From Uliginosibacterium flavum (lineage in GTDB: Bacteria > Pseudomonadota > Gammaproteobacteria > Burkholderiales > Rhodocyclaceae): DNA of 64,000 nt. Shown here one piece after another: positions 34,372-43,743 of this stretch (positions are counted from its first letter, which is position 1; every line of letters starts with the position of its first letter). A model generated the notes under the pieces. It ran no database searches. It was not told where the DNA came from and saw only the letters and a list, made by a program, of their open reading frames with translations. The stretch is taken from the NCBI RefSeq assembly GCF_040566545.1, contig NZ_JBEWZI010000016.1:22733-86732 (forward strand), written 5' to 3'. Made by a program: the position numbers and the translations under genes.

Positions 34372-35148
34372 TTGAGCAGTATTTTCTTAAGTCACGCACA
34401 CGAAGACAAAGCATTCGCAAGAAAACTTGCGACCGATCTTCGTTTAGCTGGTCATGCTGTTTGGATCGACGAAGCTGAAATAAACATCGGCGACTCTCTG
34501 ATTGAAAAAATCAGAGAAGGTCTTGAACAAGTGGATTACGTAGCTGCGATTCTATCCAGCGCATCAATTGACAGTCCGTGGGTAACGCGCGAGCTGGATA
34601 TCGCCTCAAACAGAGAGATTGAAGAAGGCCGAGTGCTTGTACTCCCTCTACTTCTTGAGAACGTTGTTCTACCAGGCTTTCTGAAAGGGAAGTTTTATGG
34701 CGACTTTACCAATGCAGACGGATACAAAGAAAAACTAGATTTACTACTCAGGGCAATCGGTAACAGCACGCCAGTCAATCGACCATCACCAGATGAGCTG
34801 ACCAACTTACATGCTGAATTAAACTCTGTTCGCAATGCTGTGACACAGCATAAAGCTGCACTAGAAACACATCAACGAATCGCTTTGTCCGGCAAAAGCG
34901 AAAAGTTGAAAGCTGCAATCACTAAGGCAAATATAAAATTTCCAATGCACGCCCCCATCAACGTATCGCATGCGTTTGAGGTACTTGGATCGACAGTCAC
35001 ACTGGATTATTTACTATGGTCCATTGCAAAATCAGAAAGAAAAGGCGGACACGTACTTGAAGCCATGCTTTCTATGGATAACAAGTGGCCACTCGTCGAG
35101 TCAATGCTATCCGCGTACGATGACTTGCTATCAGCTGCTGGTGACTAA
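34372..35148 (+). CDS. TIR-domain protein, putative defence NADase
   Basis: 258 residues starting at TTG, 5 bp after a perfect AGGAGG. The N-terminal TIR domain (about 1-130) begins SSIFLSHAHEDKAFARKLATDL and has WIDEAEINIGDSL and ILSSASIDSPWVTREL, whose Glu is the candidate catalytic residue of bacterial NAD-degrading TIRs. The C-terminal half (about 135-258) is helical and unassigned; it could sense a trigger. The gene is clearly more AT-rich than its neighbours, suggesting transfer. No known partner gene is beside it, so it may act alone. Confidence 0.82.
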   Translation: MSSIFLSHAHEDKAFARKLATDLRLAGHAVWIDEAEINIGDSLIEKIREGLEQVDYVAAILSSASIDSPWVTRELDIASNREIEEGRVLVLPLLLENVVLPGFLKGKFYGDFTNADGYKEKLDLLLRAIGNSTPVNRPSPDELTNLHAELNSVRNAVTQHKAALETHQRIALSGKSEKLKAAITKANIKFPMHAPINVSHAFEVLGSTVTLDYLLWSIAKSERKGGHVLEAMLSMDNKWPLVESMLSAYDDLLSAAGD

Positions 35149-35472
35149 CCTACGCCGGGTAATGAATCGTTCATCAGATCAACGAAAACCCCAAGGCCAA
35201 GCCCAAACGGCTCCTTCCCCCTTGCAGGGGGAAGGTTGGGATGGGGGTTGTCACGTTCAACAAGGACAGCCCTCGGCTTGACGTTTTTACCCCCACCCTC
35301 GCCCTCCCCCTTGAAGGGGGCGGGAATGTTCGGGCCTGCCGATTCCTGCACTTAAAGGCTCTTGCCCCTCAGCACAAAGCCACGCAAACACCTGCCTGAA
35401 GACCCGCATCTCGCCTTGCTCCGCAAGCATGCATGCCGAAGAAGCCCACCCCGCGAGCCTCTCCAGCCACCC
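35149..35472. repeat. Repeat-rich gap: CCCTCCCC-type inverted repeat and dispersed element
   Basis: 35205-35330 holds CTTCCCCCTTGCAGGGGGAAGG and a facing CCCTCCCCCTTGAAGGGGGCGGG, an inverted pair of a widely seen bacterial repeat. 35390-35472 is a dispersed element (CCTGCCTGAAGACCCGCA, then GCAAGCATGCATGCCGAAGA). Confidence 0.7.
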
Positions 35473-36882
35473 TCACCGCAAACTCAGCGTCATGCGTTTC
35501 CAGCTCGGGTCTTGCCAGCGGTAGAAGGGCGTCAGGGATTCCGGCTTGTCGGCCCAGCGTTCGACTTGCAGACTATCCAGACTCATCAGCTCGAAGCTCT
35601 TTTTGTAGCGACCCTCGACGCGCACTTCGCGTGCCGTGAGCATCTGTTTGCCGCCCGGCACCCAGCCGGCGAAGTCGATGTAGCCGATGTCCGGGCCGTT
35701 AGCGGACGGCGGGATCACCTCAACGAACCAACCGTCTGCGCCCTTGCGGAACAGCCACAGTTCGCGCCAGGTATCGAGCGTCTGCACCGCCAGTGCGAGC
35801 ATGGTGTGCTGCGGGTTGGGCGCGGCGGAAGCGGGATAGACGAAGCCATAGGTGCAGCGCTCGAAAAGTGCTGCCTTCTGTTTCGCTTCGACGAGTTGCA
35901 CGCAGGTCTCGCCGGGCTGGCCGGGACGAGTCGTCACGCTCAGCGTGGACACGGCGCGCGCGGCATCGCTGGCGGCCCAGCGCACTACGCCAGCGCGGGT
36001 AGCGGCGTCGCTGTAGCTGTTGGCGTCGTCTTCGGTCAGCTCGCTCTTGTTGATCGCGGCCAGACTCTCGATGGCGCGGTTCGCGGTTTCCTGCGGCGCT
36101 TCGCCGCGCCTTTGCTGCTGGTAAGCGATGGCCGAAAGCACGCCGGCGCGGCGCATAAAGATGCGGTTCTTCACATGCTCCGGCAGCTTGGCCGTCTCCA
36201 CCCGGCCGAGCACTTCGATGCGCCAGGCATCCAGCGTGGCGCGCTGGCTAGGGGTGAGATCCGGGCTGACGCATTCGTGCCGCGTCAATGCCAGCGCAGC
36301 GCGAGCCTTGAGCAGCGGCGCGCTTTGCGGCTGGGCCAGCACGCGGCGAAAAGCCTCGCCGTCGTAACAGATCTGCACGCGGCCTTCGCGCTCGAAACTC
36401 GTCATGCCTACGCCATAGGCCGCCGCCACTTCGAGTTGCGCTGCGGTACGTGCGTCACTCGCCTTGTCGCCGCGGCTGGATGAGGCGCGCCGAGCCAGCC
36501 GGTCGGCCATGGTGCCCAGCGCATCGAAGGCCTCCGGACCGATCTGCGCCGGCTCTGCGGCCTTGAGGAAGGCGGCCGCGTAGCCGATGCCCAGCGCCTC
36601 CTGCCCCGGCGTATCGCGCACGAAATTCATCACCGCCAGCATCTGCGGCGCGGCGGCCGGCGTCAGCTCCATCTGCCGCGCCTGATTGACGCGGATGTAG
36701 CCGCCACGCTCGCGGCGGTGGTCCCAGACCTGCAGGAAGTCGCCCTTCTCGCCGCGCACCTCCAGACTGTCGCCCTGCCAGAGCTGGGCCTGTTGCTGGG
36801 CGGAATCACGCGGCGCGGCGCGCAGCGCCACCTGATCCTGAGTGACGATGGCGAGGGCCAATGCTGTGGCAGCAAACATCAT
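35473..36882 (-). CDS. Exported SH3b-domain protein of unknown function
   Basis: 469 residues. A short hydrophobic start (MMFAATALALAIVT) may be a signal peptide, followed by an SH3b domain (about 15-65: VALRAAPRDSAQQQAQLWQGDSLEVRGEKGDFLQVWDHRRERGGYI pattern). A helical middle and a C-terminal part with PNPQHTMLALAVQTLDTWRELWLFRKGADGWFVE and YIDFAGWVPGGKQMLTAREVRVEGRYKKSFELMSL follow, the latter resembling a beta-propeller-like repeat. It overlaps the SPFH gene stop by 4 bp, so the pair is co-translated. Confidence 0.75.
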   Translation of the reverse strand: MMFAATALALAIVTQDQVALRAAPRDSAQQQAQLWQGDSLEVRGEKGDFLQVWDHRRERGGYIRVNQARQMELTPAAAPQMLAVMNFVRDTPGQEALGIGYAAAFLKAAEPAQIGPEAFDALGTMADRLARRASSSRGDKASDARTAAQLEVAAAYGVGMTSFEREGRVQICYDGEAFRRVLAQPQSAPLLKARAALALTRHECVSPDLTPSQRATLDAWRIEVLGRVETAKLPEHVKNRIFMRRAGVLSAIAYQQQRRGEAPQETANRAIESLAAINKSELTEDDANSYSDAATRAGVVRWAASDAARAVSTLSVTTRPGQPGETCVQLVEAKQKAALFERCTYGFVYPASAAPNPQHTMLALAVQTLDTWRELWLFRKGADGWFVEVIPPSANGPDIGYIDFAGWVPGGKQMLTAREVRVEGRYKKSFELMSLDSLQVERWADKPESLTPFYRWQDPSWKRMTLSLR

Positions 36883-38147
36883 TCAACTCCTTGTTCAGCA
36901 ACTTGCGGTGCTTGAGCTGGCTGGCTGTTGCCGAGCAGGTTGGCGCCGATAAAGCCATTGGTATTCGGCGGGGCGATGATCACCTGGATCTTGTCGGAAA
37001 GCTTGTCGGCCATGGTCTTCTGGATCAGCAGCGGGTGCCTGGTGATCAGCGCGCCGTCGCGTTCCATCTGCGCGCTGGACGCCTTGCCCATCACCTCGAC
37101 GCGATAGGCATCGGCCTCGGCCAGTTTCTGGCGCGAGAAGGCTTCGCCACCGGCTTCGATCTTGCGCGCCTCGGCACTGGCTTCAGCCCCCTTGATGCGC
37201 GAAATTTTCTCGGCATCGGCTTCGAGCTGGCGCTGCTGGATCTGCTTCTCCTTGAAGGGCAGCACATGCTTCATGGATTCGGCCTGCGCCTTGGCGGCGA
37301 TGATCTGCTCGTTACCGGCGGCCTCTGCAGCGCGTTCGCGGCGCACCGCATCAGCCTGACTTTCCAGCTCGGTCTGCTTGACCCGTTTTTCCTTCAATTC
37401 GAGGGTGTAGCGCATCTTCTGGGTTTCCAGTTCCTCGTTCAGCAGCTGATCCAGACCGCGCCGGTAATCGGCAGGCAGATCCACCTTGCCCATCATCACG
37501 CCGCGCAGCAGGATGCCGTCGGCGGCCAGCTTGGGCTTGAGTTCCGCCTCAATCTGCTGCTGGATTTCGGCACGCTTGGTCGAGAAGATTTCACGCACGG
37601 TGTAGCGCGTGAAGGTCTTGTAGATCACGCCCTGCACTTCCGGCTCGACCACTTCGGCGCCAATGTCGGCGGGCAGCTTGCGCACCGTGCTGGCAATCCG
37701 TGTCGGGTCCAGCGCATAACGAATCGTCAGATCCACGCCCAGCGACATGCCCTCGACCGACTGAAAAGGCGCCGGGCCATCGGCCTGCGCACTGCGCTCG
37801 GCGCGATATACCTGATCGTGCAGCGGGTAGGTCTGCAGGCGATGCAGGCCGGGAAGCACGAGCAGCGAGCCATCGGTGACTTCAGTGATCGAGCCGGTCA
37901 GCTGATTCACACGCAGACCGACTTCGCCGCGCTCCACCTTGCCCAGCGGCGGATGCTTGACGAGGGCATAGCCGGCCGCACCGACCAGACTGATGATCAG
38001 CACCGGGCGCACAGCACGGCGCAGACTGGCGCCCGCCCCCAGTACCACCGGACCGAGCGACTCGCAAGCCGGGCCGGCCTTGCGGGAAAAACGGCTAAAC
38101 GCGATGCGCAGGCTGCGGGTCAGGGTGTTCAGGCGGGGCAGTTCCAT
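36879..38147 (-). CDS. SPFH/band 7 membrane protein
   Basis: 422 residues: one membrane helix (about 47-65, VLIISLVGAAGYALV), an SPFH/band 7 domain (about 70-260), then a long charged coiled coil (about 260-375) with repeated KAQAES and EADAEKISRIKGAEASAEARKIEAGGEA, as in prohibitin- or flotillin-like scaffold proteins. It probably oligomerises in the membrane and organises or protects partner proteins, perhaps the SH3b protein encoded next. ATG 38147 has GGAGA upstream; the open frame before it is not conserved-looking. Confidence 0.9.
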   Translation of the reverse strand: MELPRLNTLTRSLRIAFSRFSRKAGPACESLGPVVLGAGASLRRAVRPVLIISLVGAAGYALVKHPPLGKVERGEVGLRVNQLTGSITEVTDGSLLVLPGLHRLQTYPLHDQVYRAERSAQADGPAPFQSVEGMSLGVDLTIRYALDPTRIASTVRKLPADIGAEVVEPEVQGVIYKTFTRYTVREIFSTKRAEIQQQIEAELKPKLAADGILLRGVMMGKVDLPADYRRGLDQLLNEELETQKMRYTLELKEKRVKQTELESQADAVRRERAAEAAGNEQIIAAKAQAESMKHVLPFKEKQIQQRQLEADAEKISRIKGAEASAEARKIEAGGEAFSRQKLAEADAYRVEVMGKASSAQMERDGALITRHPLLIQKTMADKLSDKIQVIIAPPNTNGFIGANLLGNSQPAQAPQVAEQGVE

Positions 38148-38521
38148 GATGTTCTCCAGATTCAGGTGAGTAGGTGGCGGCGTTTGCTTTGCCGTGACTG
38201 AATCATGGTGGCGGCGCTGGCGAGCACTCAATCCCGCCGCCGGGCCTCTTGCTTCCGGCCCCGGAAGAAACACTCACAGCAGCGCGTATGAATCCGGGCT
38301 GGAATGCAGGGATAATCCATATGGAGTCACAAGCTTCTGTGGCTCCGATGTTGTAGGGCGGACTTCAGTCCGCCGCCACGCTCGGAGTGCGACTGAAGTT
38401 GCACCTACGGGGTGGGCGGGTTCGGCTTGGGTTTGTAGGGCTGACTTCAGTCAGCCTGCCATACGTGGCGTGCGACTGAAGTCGCACCTACGAAAATTCG
38501 CGATACACGCAGGAGAACCCG
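38148..38521. repeat. Promoter gap with two tandem GTAGGGC-type palindromes
   Basis: Two tandem elements, 38353-38409 and 38435-38491, each start GTAGGGC, hold GACTTCAGTC and end GCACCTAC. The second ends 30 bp before the response-regulator ATG, so it lies in the 5' leader or promoter. A partial copy is at 46985-47085. Confidence 0.85.
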
Positions 38522-39241
38522 ATGTTCAAAGTAGCCGTGATCGAAGACGACCTCCCGACCAGCAATCAGCTCAAAAGCTGGATCGAGGCGGCCAGGCCGG
38601 AGATCCGCGTCGACCAGTGGTTTTCGCGCGACGAAGCCGAGGCGGCGATTGCCCGCGAGCATTACGATGCCGTCGTGCTGGATATCGAACTGGGCCGCGA
38701 GCGCCATGCCGGCGTGGCCATCATCAATGCCATCAACAAGGCCGGCGGCGGCTCTCAGGGCACGCCCGTACTGGTCGTCTCTGCCATGCCGGCGGCGATT
38801 TACCGCAGCATCATGAAGGCGCTGGACGCCTGGGATTACCTGCAGAAAACCACCTTCGAGGAGAGCGATTTCATCGATACCTTCCTCGACATCCTGCGCA
38901 CGGTGAAGACGCGCAACGGCAATCTGGAAGCCACGCCCGTCAAGCCACGCGATGATCTGTCCATCGACCCGCTACGTCAGGGCGCGACGCTATGGCGCGG
39001 CCAGCGCGTGAATCTGCCGCTCACCGCGCAGCGCATCCTGCTGGCGCTGTACGAACACAAGGGCCAGGTCGTGTCCTACGAAGACCTGTTCCAAGTGGTC
39101 AAAAGCGGGCGCAATCGCGACAACATCCGCAAACACGTCAGCACCATCCGCGAGGCCTTCCGCGAGATCGACGAAGTGTTTGATGCCATCGAGAACGTGC
39201 CCATGCGCGGCTTCCGCTGGGCCACCGAGGCGCGCGGCTGA
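38522..39241 (+). CDS. OmpR-type response regulator
   Basis: 239 residues. Receiver domain (about 1-125) with acidic pair EDD at 8-10, phospho-acceptor Asp54 in VVLDIEL, and a Ser/Lys switch region (VVSAMP, LQKTTF). A C-terminal winged-helix DNA-binding domain (about 145-235) contains LTAQRILLALYEHKGQVVSYEDLFQVV and RKHVSTIREAFREID. Its stop overlaps the kinase start (TGATG), so the two form one system. Confidence 0.92.
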   Translation: MFKVAVIEDDLPTSNQLKSWIEAARPEIRVDQWFSRDEAEAAIAREHYDAVVLDIELGRERHAGVAIINAINKAGGGSQGTPVLVVSAMPAAIYRSIMKALDAWDYLQKTTFEESDFIDTFLDILRTVKTRNGNLEATPVKPRDDLSIDPLRQGATLWRGQRVNLPLTAQRILLALYEHKGQVVSYEDLFQVVKSGRNRDNIRKHVSTIREAFREIDEVFDAIENVPMRGFRWATEARG

Positions 39242-41319
39242 TGACGCGCACGCTCCTCGCCTGGCTCGCCTCCTTCCGCCTGCGCACAATCTTTCGCGCG
39301 ATTTTCCTGCTGCTGGCCATCGCCACCGTGGCCCTGGCGCTGGCCGTGCTGCGCGAGGAAAAACAGCAGGGCTTCGAAAAGTATCAGGAAGTCTTTCACA
39401 AGACAGGCGAACAGATCGCCGCGCGCCTGCGCCACCCCACCGGCCAGCTCGCCCTGCTCAATCCGAAGTCTGGCGGCGAGCAGGTCACGCCGCTGCGCCC
39501 GCTGCTGCTGCCCTATGCCGCGCTGGATTTCGACGAACAAAACAAGGTGCGCAATGCCGTCGAGATGGCCGGCTGCATGGTTCAGTACCCGCAGGACGCC
39601 GGCCTGTGCGTCGCCGTCGGCGCCAACCCTTGGGCCGGCGCCTTCATCTATGCGGCGGGGCGTTTCGCCAGTGGCGATCTGGTCGCCCATCAATTCGGCG
39701 AACGCGATCTGTCAGTGGCGCACCGCGTGCGTGTGCATGTCACGCTGCGCGGCCAGGATTATCGCTGGCTGGCGCCCGTCGAGCTCCATGACAACGCCGA
39801 AGTCCTGCCCGGCAAGGCCCTGCGCGGACGACTCACCGGCTTCGTCGAACGGGACGATCAGGACTACGTTTACACCCGCCCTCAGCGCGATTTCCGGGGC
39901 TGGGTCTGGCAATCGGCAGCCTGCCTGCCGGGCCAGCCGGTCACGCCGGACTGCCCGCGTGAAGTGTTCTATTCGATTCGCCTGCCCATCGAATTACTGC
40001 GCGAAGATTTGATCGACAAACGCCAGCCGATCTGGCCGCCCGCTGATCTGGATGACATTCGTGTGCACCTGCAGGTGCTGGCGCCCGGCAACGAGACGGT
40101 GATTTTCGACAGCAACAGCGAAGACGCCCGCGCGCCCTTCCTGCTCGTCGATCTGCAACCCCTGCTGCTGCCCGGCGAATCATTGCGCATCCGCAAAACC
40201 GGCGACGAACGCGCGCCCGATCTGCTGCACATGATTGGTGGCGACGCCAACGCCGAGGAAATCTCGCCTGCCGCTCTCTGGCTGATTCGCCGCCTGCCGG
40301 CCGAGGCCAACGAACTCAAGCTGGAAACGCGCGAAGAGATCAGCACGCCGGTGGGCCGCTACGAACTGATCCTGAATGGCGACGTGCGCAGCGCCAACCG
40401 CATCCTCGCCGGCGTCGCCACGCGCGTCGGCTGGTTCGTCGGCGCCATGCTGCTGGCCATCTTTCTCGCCTGGTTCCTGATCGAACTGGGCATCATCCGG
40501 CGCATCGCCAGACTGACCCGCCGCGCCCAGGCCGTGCAGAAATCCATCAGCGCCGCCCACGGGCTGGAGCAGCTCAACGTCGCCGACCTGCGCGGCGGTG
40601 ATGAACTGGGCATATTGGCGACTTGCCTGCACGATCTGCTGCGCCGCGTGCGCGAAGACATGAGCCGCGAGCAGATCCGCACCGAGCAGGAGAAAGACAT
40701 GTGGCACGCCGTCGGCCACGAAATCATGTCACCGCTGCAATCCCTGCTGGCCCTGCACGCCGACCAGAACGACCCCGATCAGCGTTATCTGGCGCGCATG
40801 CAGCAGGCCATCCGCGTGCTCTACGGCAGCGCCTCGCCTTCCGAGGCCTTCGCCTTCTCCACCCTGCAGGCCGGGCGCGTCGATCTGGATAATTTCCTCA
40901 GCGAAATCGCCCGCAACGCCCCCAGCGCCGGCATCGTCGATGTGCATTTCGCAGCCAGCGGCAAGCCGCTATGGGTACGCGCCGACGAATATCCGCTGGA
41001 AGATGTGGTCACCCACGTCCTGAAAAACGCCGACCGCCATCGCCTGCCCGGCAGCGCCATCACGCTACGCGTAGAGGCCGACGAAAGCGCCGCGCGCGTC
41101 GTCATCCACAACAGCGGCCGACAGATTGCTGATGACATGCTCGACAAGATTTTCGAGTACGGCGTCTCCGATCAAGCCGACTCTGCCGCCCAGGGCAGCC
41201 GCGGCCAGGGCCTGTTCGTCGCGCGCACCTACATGGCCAAAATGGGCGGCACCATCAGCGCCCGCAACGTGGTCGATGGCGTGGTTTTTGAATTGAGCCT
41301 GCTACGGGCGAGTGCCTGA
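39241..41319 (+). CDS. Sensor histidine kinase, cognate to the upstream regulator
   Basis: 692 residues. Membrane helices at about 17-37 and 397-420 flank a large periplasmic sensory domain (about 40-395) I do not recognise. A HAMP-like linker follows, then HisKA with His493 in VGHEIMSPLQSL and an ATPase domain (about 570-690) with VLKNADRH (N box) and SRGQGLFVARTYMAKMGG. The N box is slightly unusual, and G1 is poorly conserved (IHNSGRQIADDML). Signal unknown; coupling to the regulator is clear from the 1-bp overlap. Confidence 0.88.
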   Translation: MTRTLLAWLASFRLRTIFRAIFLLLAIATVALALAVLREEKQQGFEKYQEVFHKTGEQIAARLRHPTGQLALLNPKSGGEQVTPLRPLLLPYAALDFDEQNKVRNAVEMAGCMVQYPQDAGLCVAVGANPWAGAFIYAAGRFASGDLVAHQFGERDLSVAHRVRVHVTLRGQDYRWLAPVELHDNAEVLPGKALRGRLTGFVERDDQDYVYTRPQRDFRGWVWQSAACLPGQPVTPDCPREVFYSIRLPIELLREDLIDKRQPIWPPADLDDIRVHLQVLAPGNETVIFDSNSEDARAPFLLVDLQPLLLPGESLRIRKTGDERAPDLLHMIGGDANAEEISPAALWLIRRLPAEANELKLETREEISTPVGRYELILNGDVRSANRILAGVATRVGWFVGAMLLAIFLAWFLIELGIIRRIARLTRRAQAVQKSISAAHGLEQLNVADLRGGDELGILATCLHDLLRRVREDMSREQIRTEQEKDMWHAVGHEIMSPLQSLLALHADQNDPDQRYLARMQQAIRVLYGSASPSEAFAFSTLQAGRVDLDNFLSEIARNAPSAGIVDVHFAASGKPLWVRADEYPLEDVVTHVLKNADRHRLPGSAITLRVEADESAARVVIHNSGRQIADDMLDKIFEYGVSDQADSAAQGSRGQGLFVARTYMAKMGGTISARNVVDGVVFELSLLRASA

Positions 41320-41580
41320 AGAGCCGCATTGGGCGGGCGTTTGCGGGATGACAGGCTGGGGAAGTCCGATGGGTGCGGCTCTGCGAGCAGGTCTTTCGTA
41401 GGGTGGGTTCGGAGCGCAGCGACAACCCACCGTTGGCCATCGACAGATCGTGGCGGCTTGCTTCGCCCCCCCCTACTTTGAAGAGTCGGCTCGGTGTGCC
41501 CACACAGCGTATGATTCATGCCATTGACACGAAGCGTTAGCGCGCCGAACCCACCCTACCGGACTGAGTTTTCAACCCCA
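41320..41580. repeat. Dispersed element and GGGTGGGTT repeat
   Basis: 41316-41400 has CCTGAAGAGCCGCA and GCGGCTCTGCGAGCA. 41398-41435 has TAGGGTGGGTTCGGAGC and AACCCACC, a second repeat family also seen at 51530-51575. No gene is seen. Confidence 0.65.
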
Positions 41581-42447
41581 ATGACTACCTTGATAACGAT
41601 TCTACAGATGATTCCAGATGTCATTTGGTCGGGGGTAATTGCCTCACTAATAACGATAAGCGGGGTGCTTATTTCGAACTGGAGCAACACAAACAGGTTG
41701 AAATTGCAGCTTCAACATGATGCTGCCGAAAAGACCAAAGAACGGACTGCAACACTGCGGCGCGAAGTCTATTTACGTACGGTAGAAGAGCTTGTCAAAG
41801 TGAATACTCACCTTGTGGGATTGCCGCAACTGGATCTGACAAAGATTAACCTTGGCGATGGACTCCAAGGATTCAATTCTGCAGCTGCTCGACTACAGCT
41901 TGTCGCCGAACCGAAGACCGCCGCAATTGTTAACCAGCTTCAGGCCGAGTATGGAGAATTGGTATTTGACCTGATGATTCACCTCATGCCTGCGAGCAAT
42001 GCCAAAACTGACATTCAGATCGCCGATGAGATGTACTTAAAAACACAGATGGAAGTGACGCGCATCCTCTCGGAGATGACCAAACAGAACGAATCAGGGA
42101 CTCCGGACCTGCGGACTTTTGAAGCTTTGCAAACAAACCTCGCGTTTCAGCAAACCCAAGCAGACAAATTTTCCGAGGAGCGCAACGCAGGATGGATTAG
42201 ATTTACCGAAAGCAATTTCGCCTTTCAGCGCTTCCTTATATCAAAACTCCGCGACATCAATACCAAACACATACCTGTATTAATTGCCATCCGCCAAGAT
42301 CTTGGACTTACGGGCAATCTAGATGAGATTGAAGCCCAAATGAAAGCCCAAGGCCAGCGGATGGAGTCAAAGTTTGACGAGCTCATTAGCTTCTTCAAGG
42401 CAAATGAGTCTGCCATTCAGCCAACCCCACAACAACAAATCCGTTAG
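41581..42447 (+). CDS. Hypothetical single-pass membrane protein with coiled coil
   Basis: 288 residues. One N-terminal membrane helix (about 11-34, DVIWSGVIASLITISGVLISN), then a long, mainly helical cytoplasmic part rich in Gln, Glu and Lys with coiled-coil pattern (LQLQHDAAEKTKERTATLRREVYL; MKAQGQRMESKFDEL). Base composition is more AT-rich than neighbours, suggesting recent acquisition. I recognise no family. ATG 41581 is chosen because the earlier part of the frame is repeat DNA. Confidence 0.65.
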   Translation: MTTLITILQMIPDVIWSGVIASLITISGVLISNWSNTNRLKLQLQHDAAEKTKERTATLRREVYLRTVEELVKVNTHLVGLPQLDLTKINLGDGLQGFNSAAARLQLVAEPKTAAIVNQLQAEYGELVFDLMIHLMPASNAKTDIQIADEMYLKTQMEVTRILSEMTKQNESGTPDLRTFEALQTNLAFQQTQADKFSEERNAGWIRFTESNFAFQRFLISKLRDINTKHIPVLIAIRQDLGLTGNLDEIEAQMKAQGQRMESKFDELISFFKANESAIQPTPQQQIR

Positions 42448-42540
42448 CCAAGGGCGGGGCATTTAACCCGCGCGAACAGAACCAAATGGTGATGAATCAG
42501 CGGCCTGACCGCGCGGATCGAATGATCCGCTCTTGCACGG

Positions 42541-43320
42541 CTAACGTGTTTTTCGACTGGCCGGTTCCAGACCGTACTTCTTCAGCGTGCCAATCCATGC
42601 CGGATCGACATTCATCTTGCGAATGATCTGGTCAAAGTCATCTCGCTCTTTTTCCATACCACGCTGGAACATCAGGTGACGGGTGTATTCGCCAAGGTGC
42701 TGTCTAGAAATCCAAAATCCTTGCCGGAAAGCGGTATTGGTACTCATGTAGTAGCGGACTGCAGAATTCGGAATCGTAATGACGTCAACATGACCCGCCA
42801 TCAGCATGGCGATCAGAGAGGCCTCGCTGGTCGTACGGTCCGCGTGAATGACCCCACTCTCCATCTCTTTCGCCAGCATCGGATAGATGTGGCCCAGAAG
42901 CGCGCCAAACCGGACGCCAAACAGCGAAGCCGGGCCATTGAACTCAAATGGCTGTTTCGCGCGCGACACCAGCTCCTGTCTGTCCTCGAACAGGGGGGCG
43001 GTCCATAGGTAGCTGCCGCCGTTGGGGCCGTCAAATACCACTGACGGCGTAAACGCAACGAATGCCTTGTCCCCACGCTCCAGCATTTTGTTTAAGCGGG
43101 CCTTGGGCAACATCACCAGATTAACGTCATATTTCCCGGACAGAGCCTTGTTCAGGTAAACCACAAGATCTGCCGTCAGACCGGCATTACTGACGTCCTC
43201 CGTCTGGAACGGAGGTACCGGGTAATAGCTCCAAGCTTCAATCCTTTGCGCCCCCCAAGTCGTGCCGCAACTCAATAGCCAAACACCCAAGCACATGGCG
43301 ACATTTCTGGCATGACTCAT
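42541..43320 (-). CDS. Family 3 extracellular solute-binding-like protein
   Basis: 259 residues with signal peptide (MSHARNVAMCLGVWLLSCGTTWG). It reads like a periplasmic amino-acid-type binding protein (RIEAWSYYPVPPFQ, GLTADLVVYLNKAL, ASLIAMLMAGHVDVITIPNSAVRYY) and is similar in style to the 6518-7405 protein. ATG 43320 is preceded by GGAG. No transporter genes nearby; ligand unknown. Confidence 0.78.
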   Translation of the reverse strand: MSHARNVAMCLGVWLLSCGTTWGAQRIEAWSYYPVPPFQTEDVSNAGLTADLVVYLNKALSGKYDVNLVMLPKARLNKMLERGDKAFVAFTPSVVFDGPNGGSYLWTAPLFEDRQELVSRAKQPFEFNGPASLFGVRFGALLGHIYPMLAKEMESGVIHADRTTSEASLIAMLMAGHVDVITIPNSAVRYYMSTNTAFRQGFWISRQHLGEYTRHLMFQRGMEKERDDFDQIIRKMNVDPAWIGTLKKYGLEPASRKTR

Positions 43321-43548
43321 CACTTTTACTCCTACGGTGTCCGCTTTCTGGAATATCTGACAACGGCAGCTCTGGCCAAACCCGACGCGAACAACAAAGC
43401 AGAGCTTCTTGCAAACTCCCTCTTGGAAGCCGGACTTTCTCGGAACGTGAGGCAAAAACCGGAAAGTGCTGGCGGCCATTTCAGGCACGATGCGACCGCC
43501 ACGCAAACATAAAAATGCCTAATGGATGCTACTCGACGTGAAATAATC

Positions 43549-43680
43549 ATGCAACGCTGGAATGTGATTCAGCACGACTTGATTCCTGAATTGCACAACG
43601 ACACTGGGGCGTTGACGCTAAAGCGGGAACGCGTGATTCATATTCTGGATTGGATGCGCATCAAGCAATTCACGCAAGTA
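43549..43680 (+). pseudogene. Transposase N-terminal remnant
   Basis: About 44 codons (MQRWNVIQHDLIPELHNDTG, then RVIHILDWMRIKQFT) look like the start of an IS transposase of the IS4/IS5 type. The reading frame then passes into a terminator and the antisense of the next gene, so only the N-terminus remains. No inverted repeats or target duplication were found. Confidence 0.5.
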
Positions 43681-43715
43681 AAAAGGCCGCGAGGATCACT
43701 CCCTGCGGCCTTCAT
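43680..43715 (-). terminator. Terminator of the dienelactone hydrolase gene
   Basis: On the minus strand AAGGCCGC (43712-43705) pairs with GCGGCCTT (43690-43683), followed by TTTTTAC. It lies about 30 bp after the hydrolase stop codon. Confidence 0.8.
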
Positions 43716-43743
43716 TTCACCCGCCAAGACCTCAAACCAAGCC

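Noticed and set aside
36861..38201. 446-codon plus-strand ORF opposite the SPFH gene
   Set aside because: The minus strand encodes a clear SPFH protein with ribosome site and operon overlap; the plus frame is an antisense shadow.
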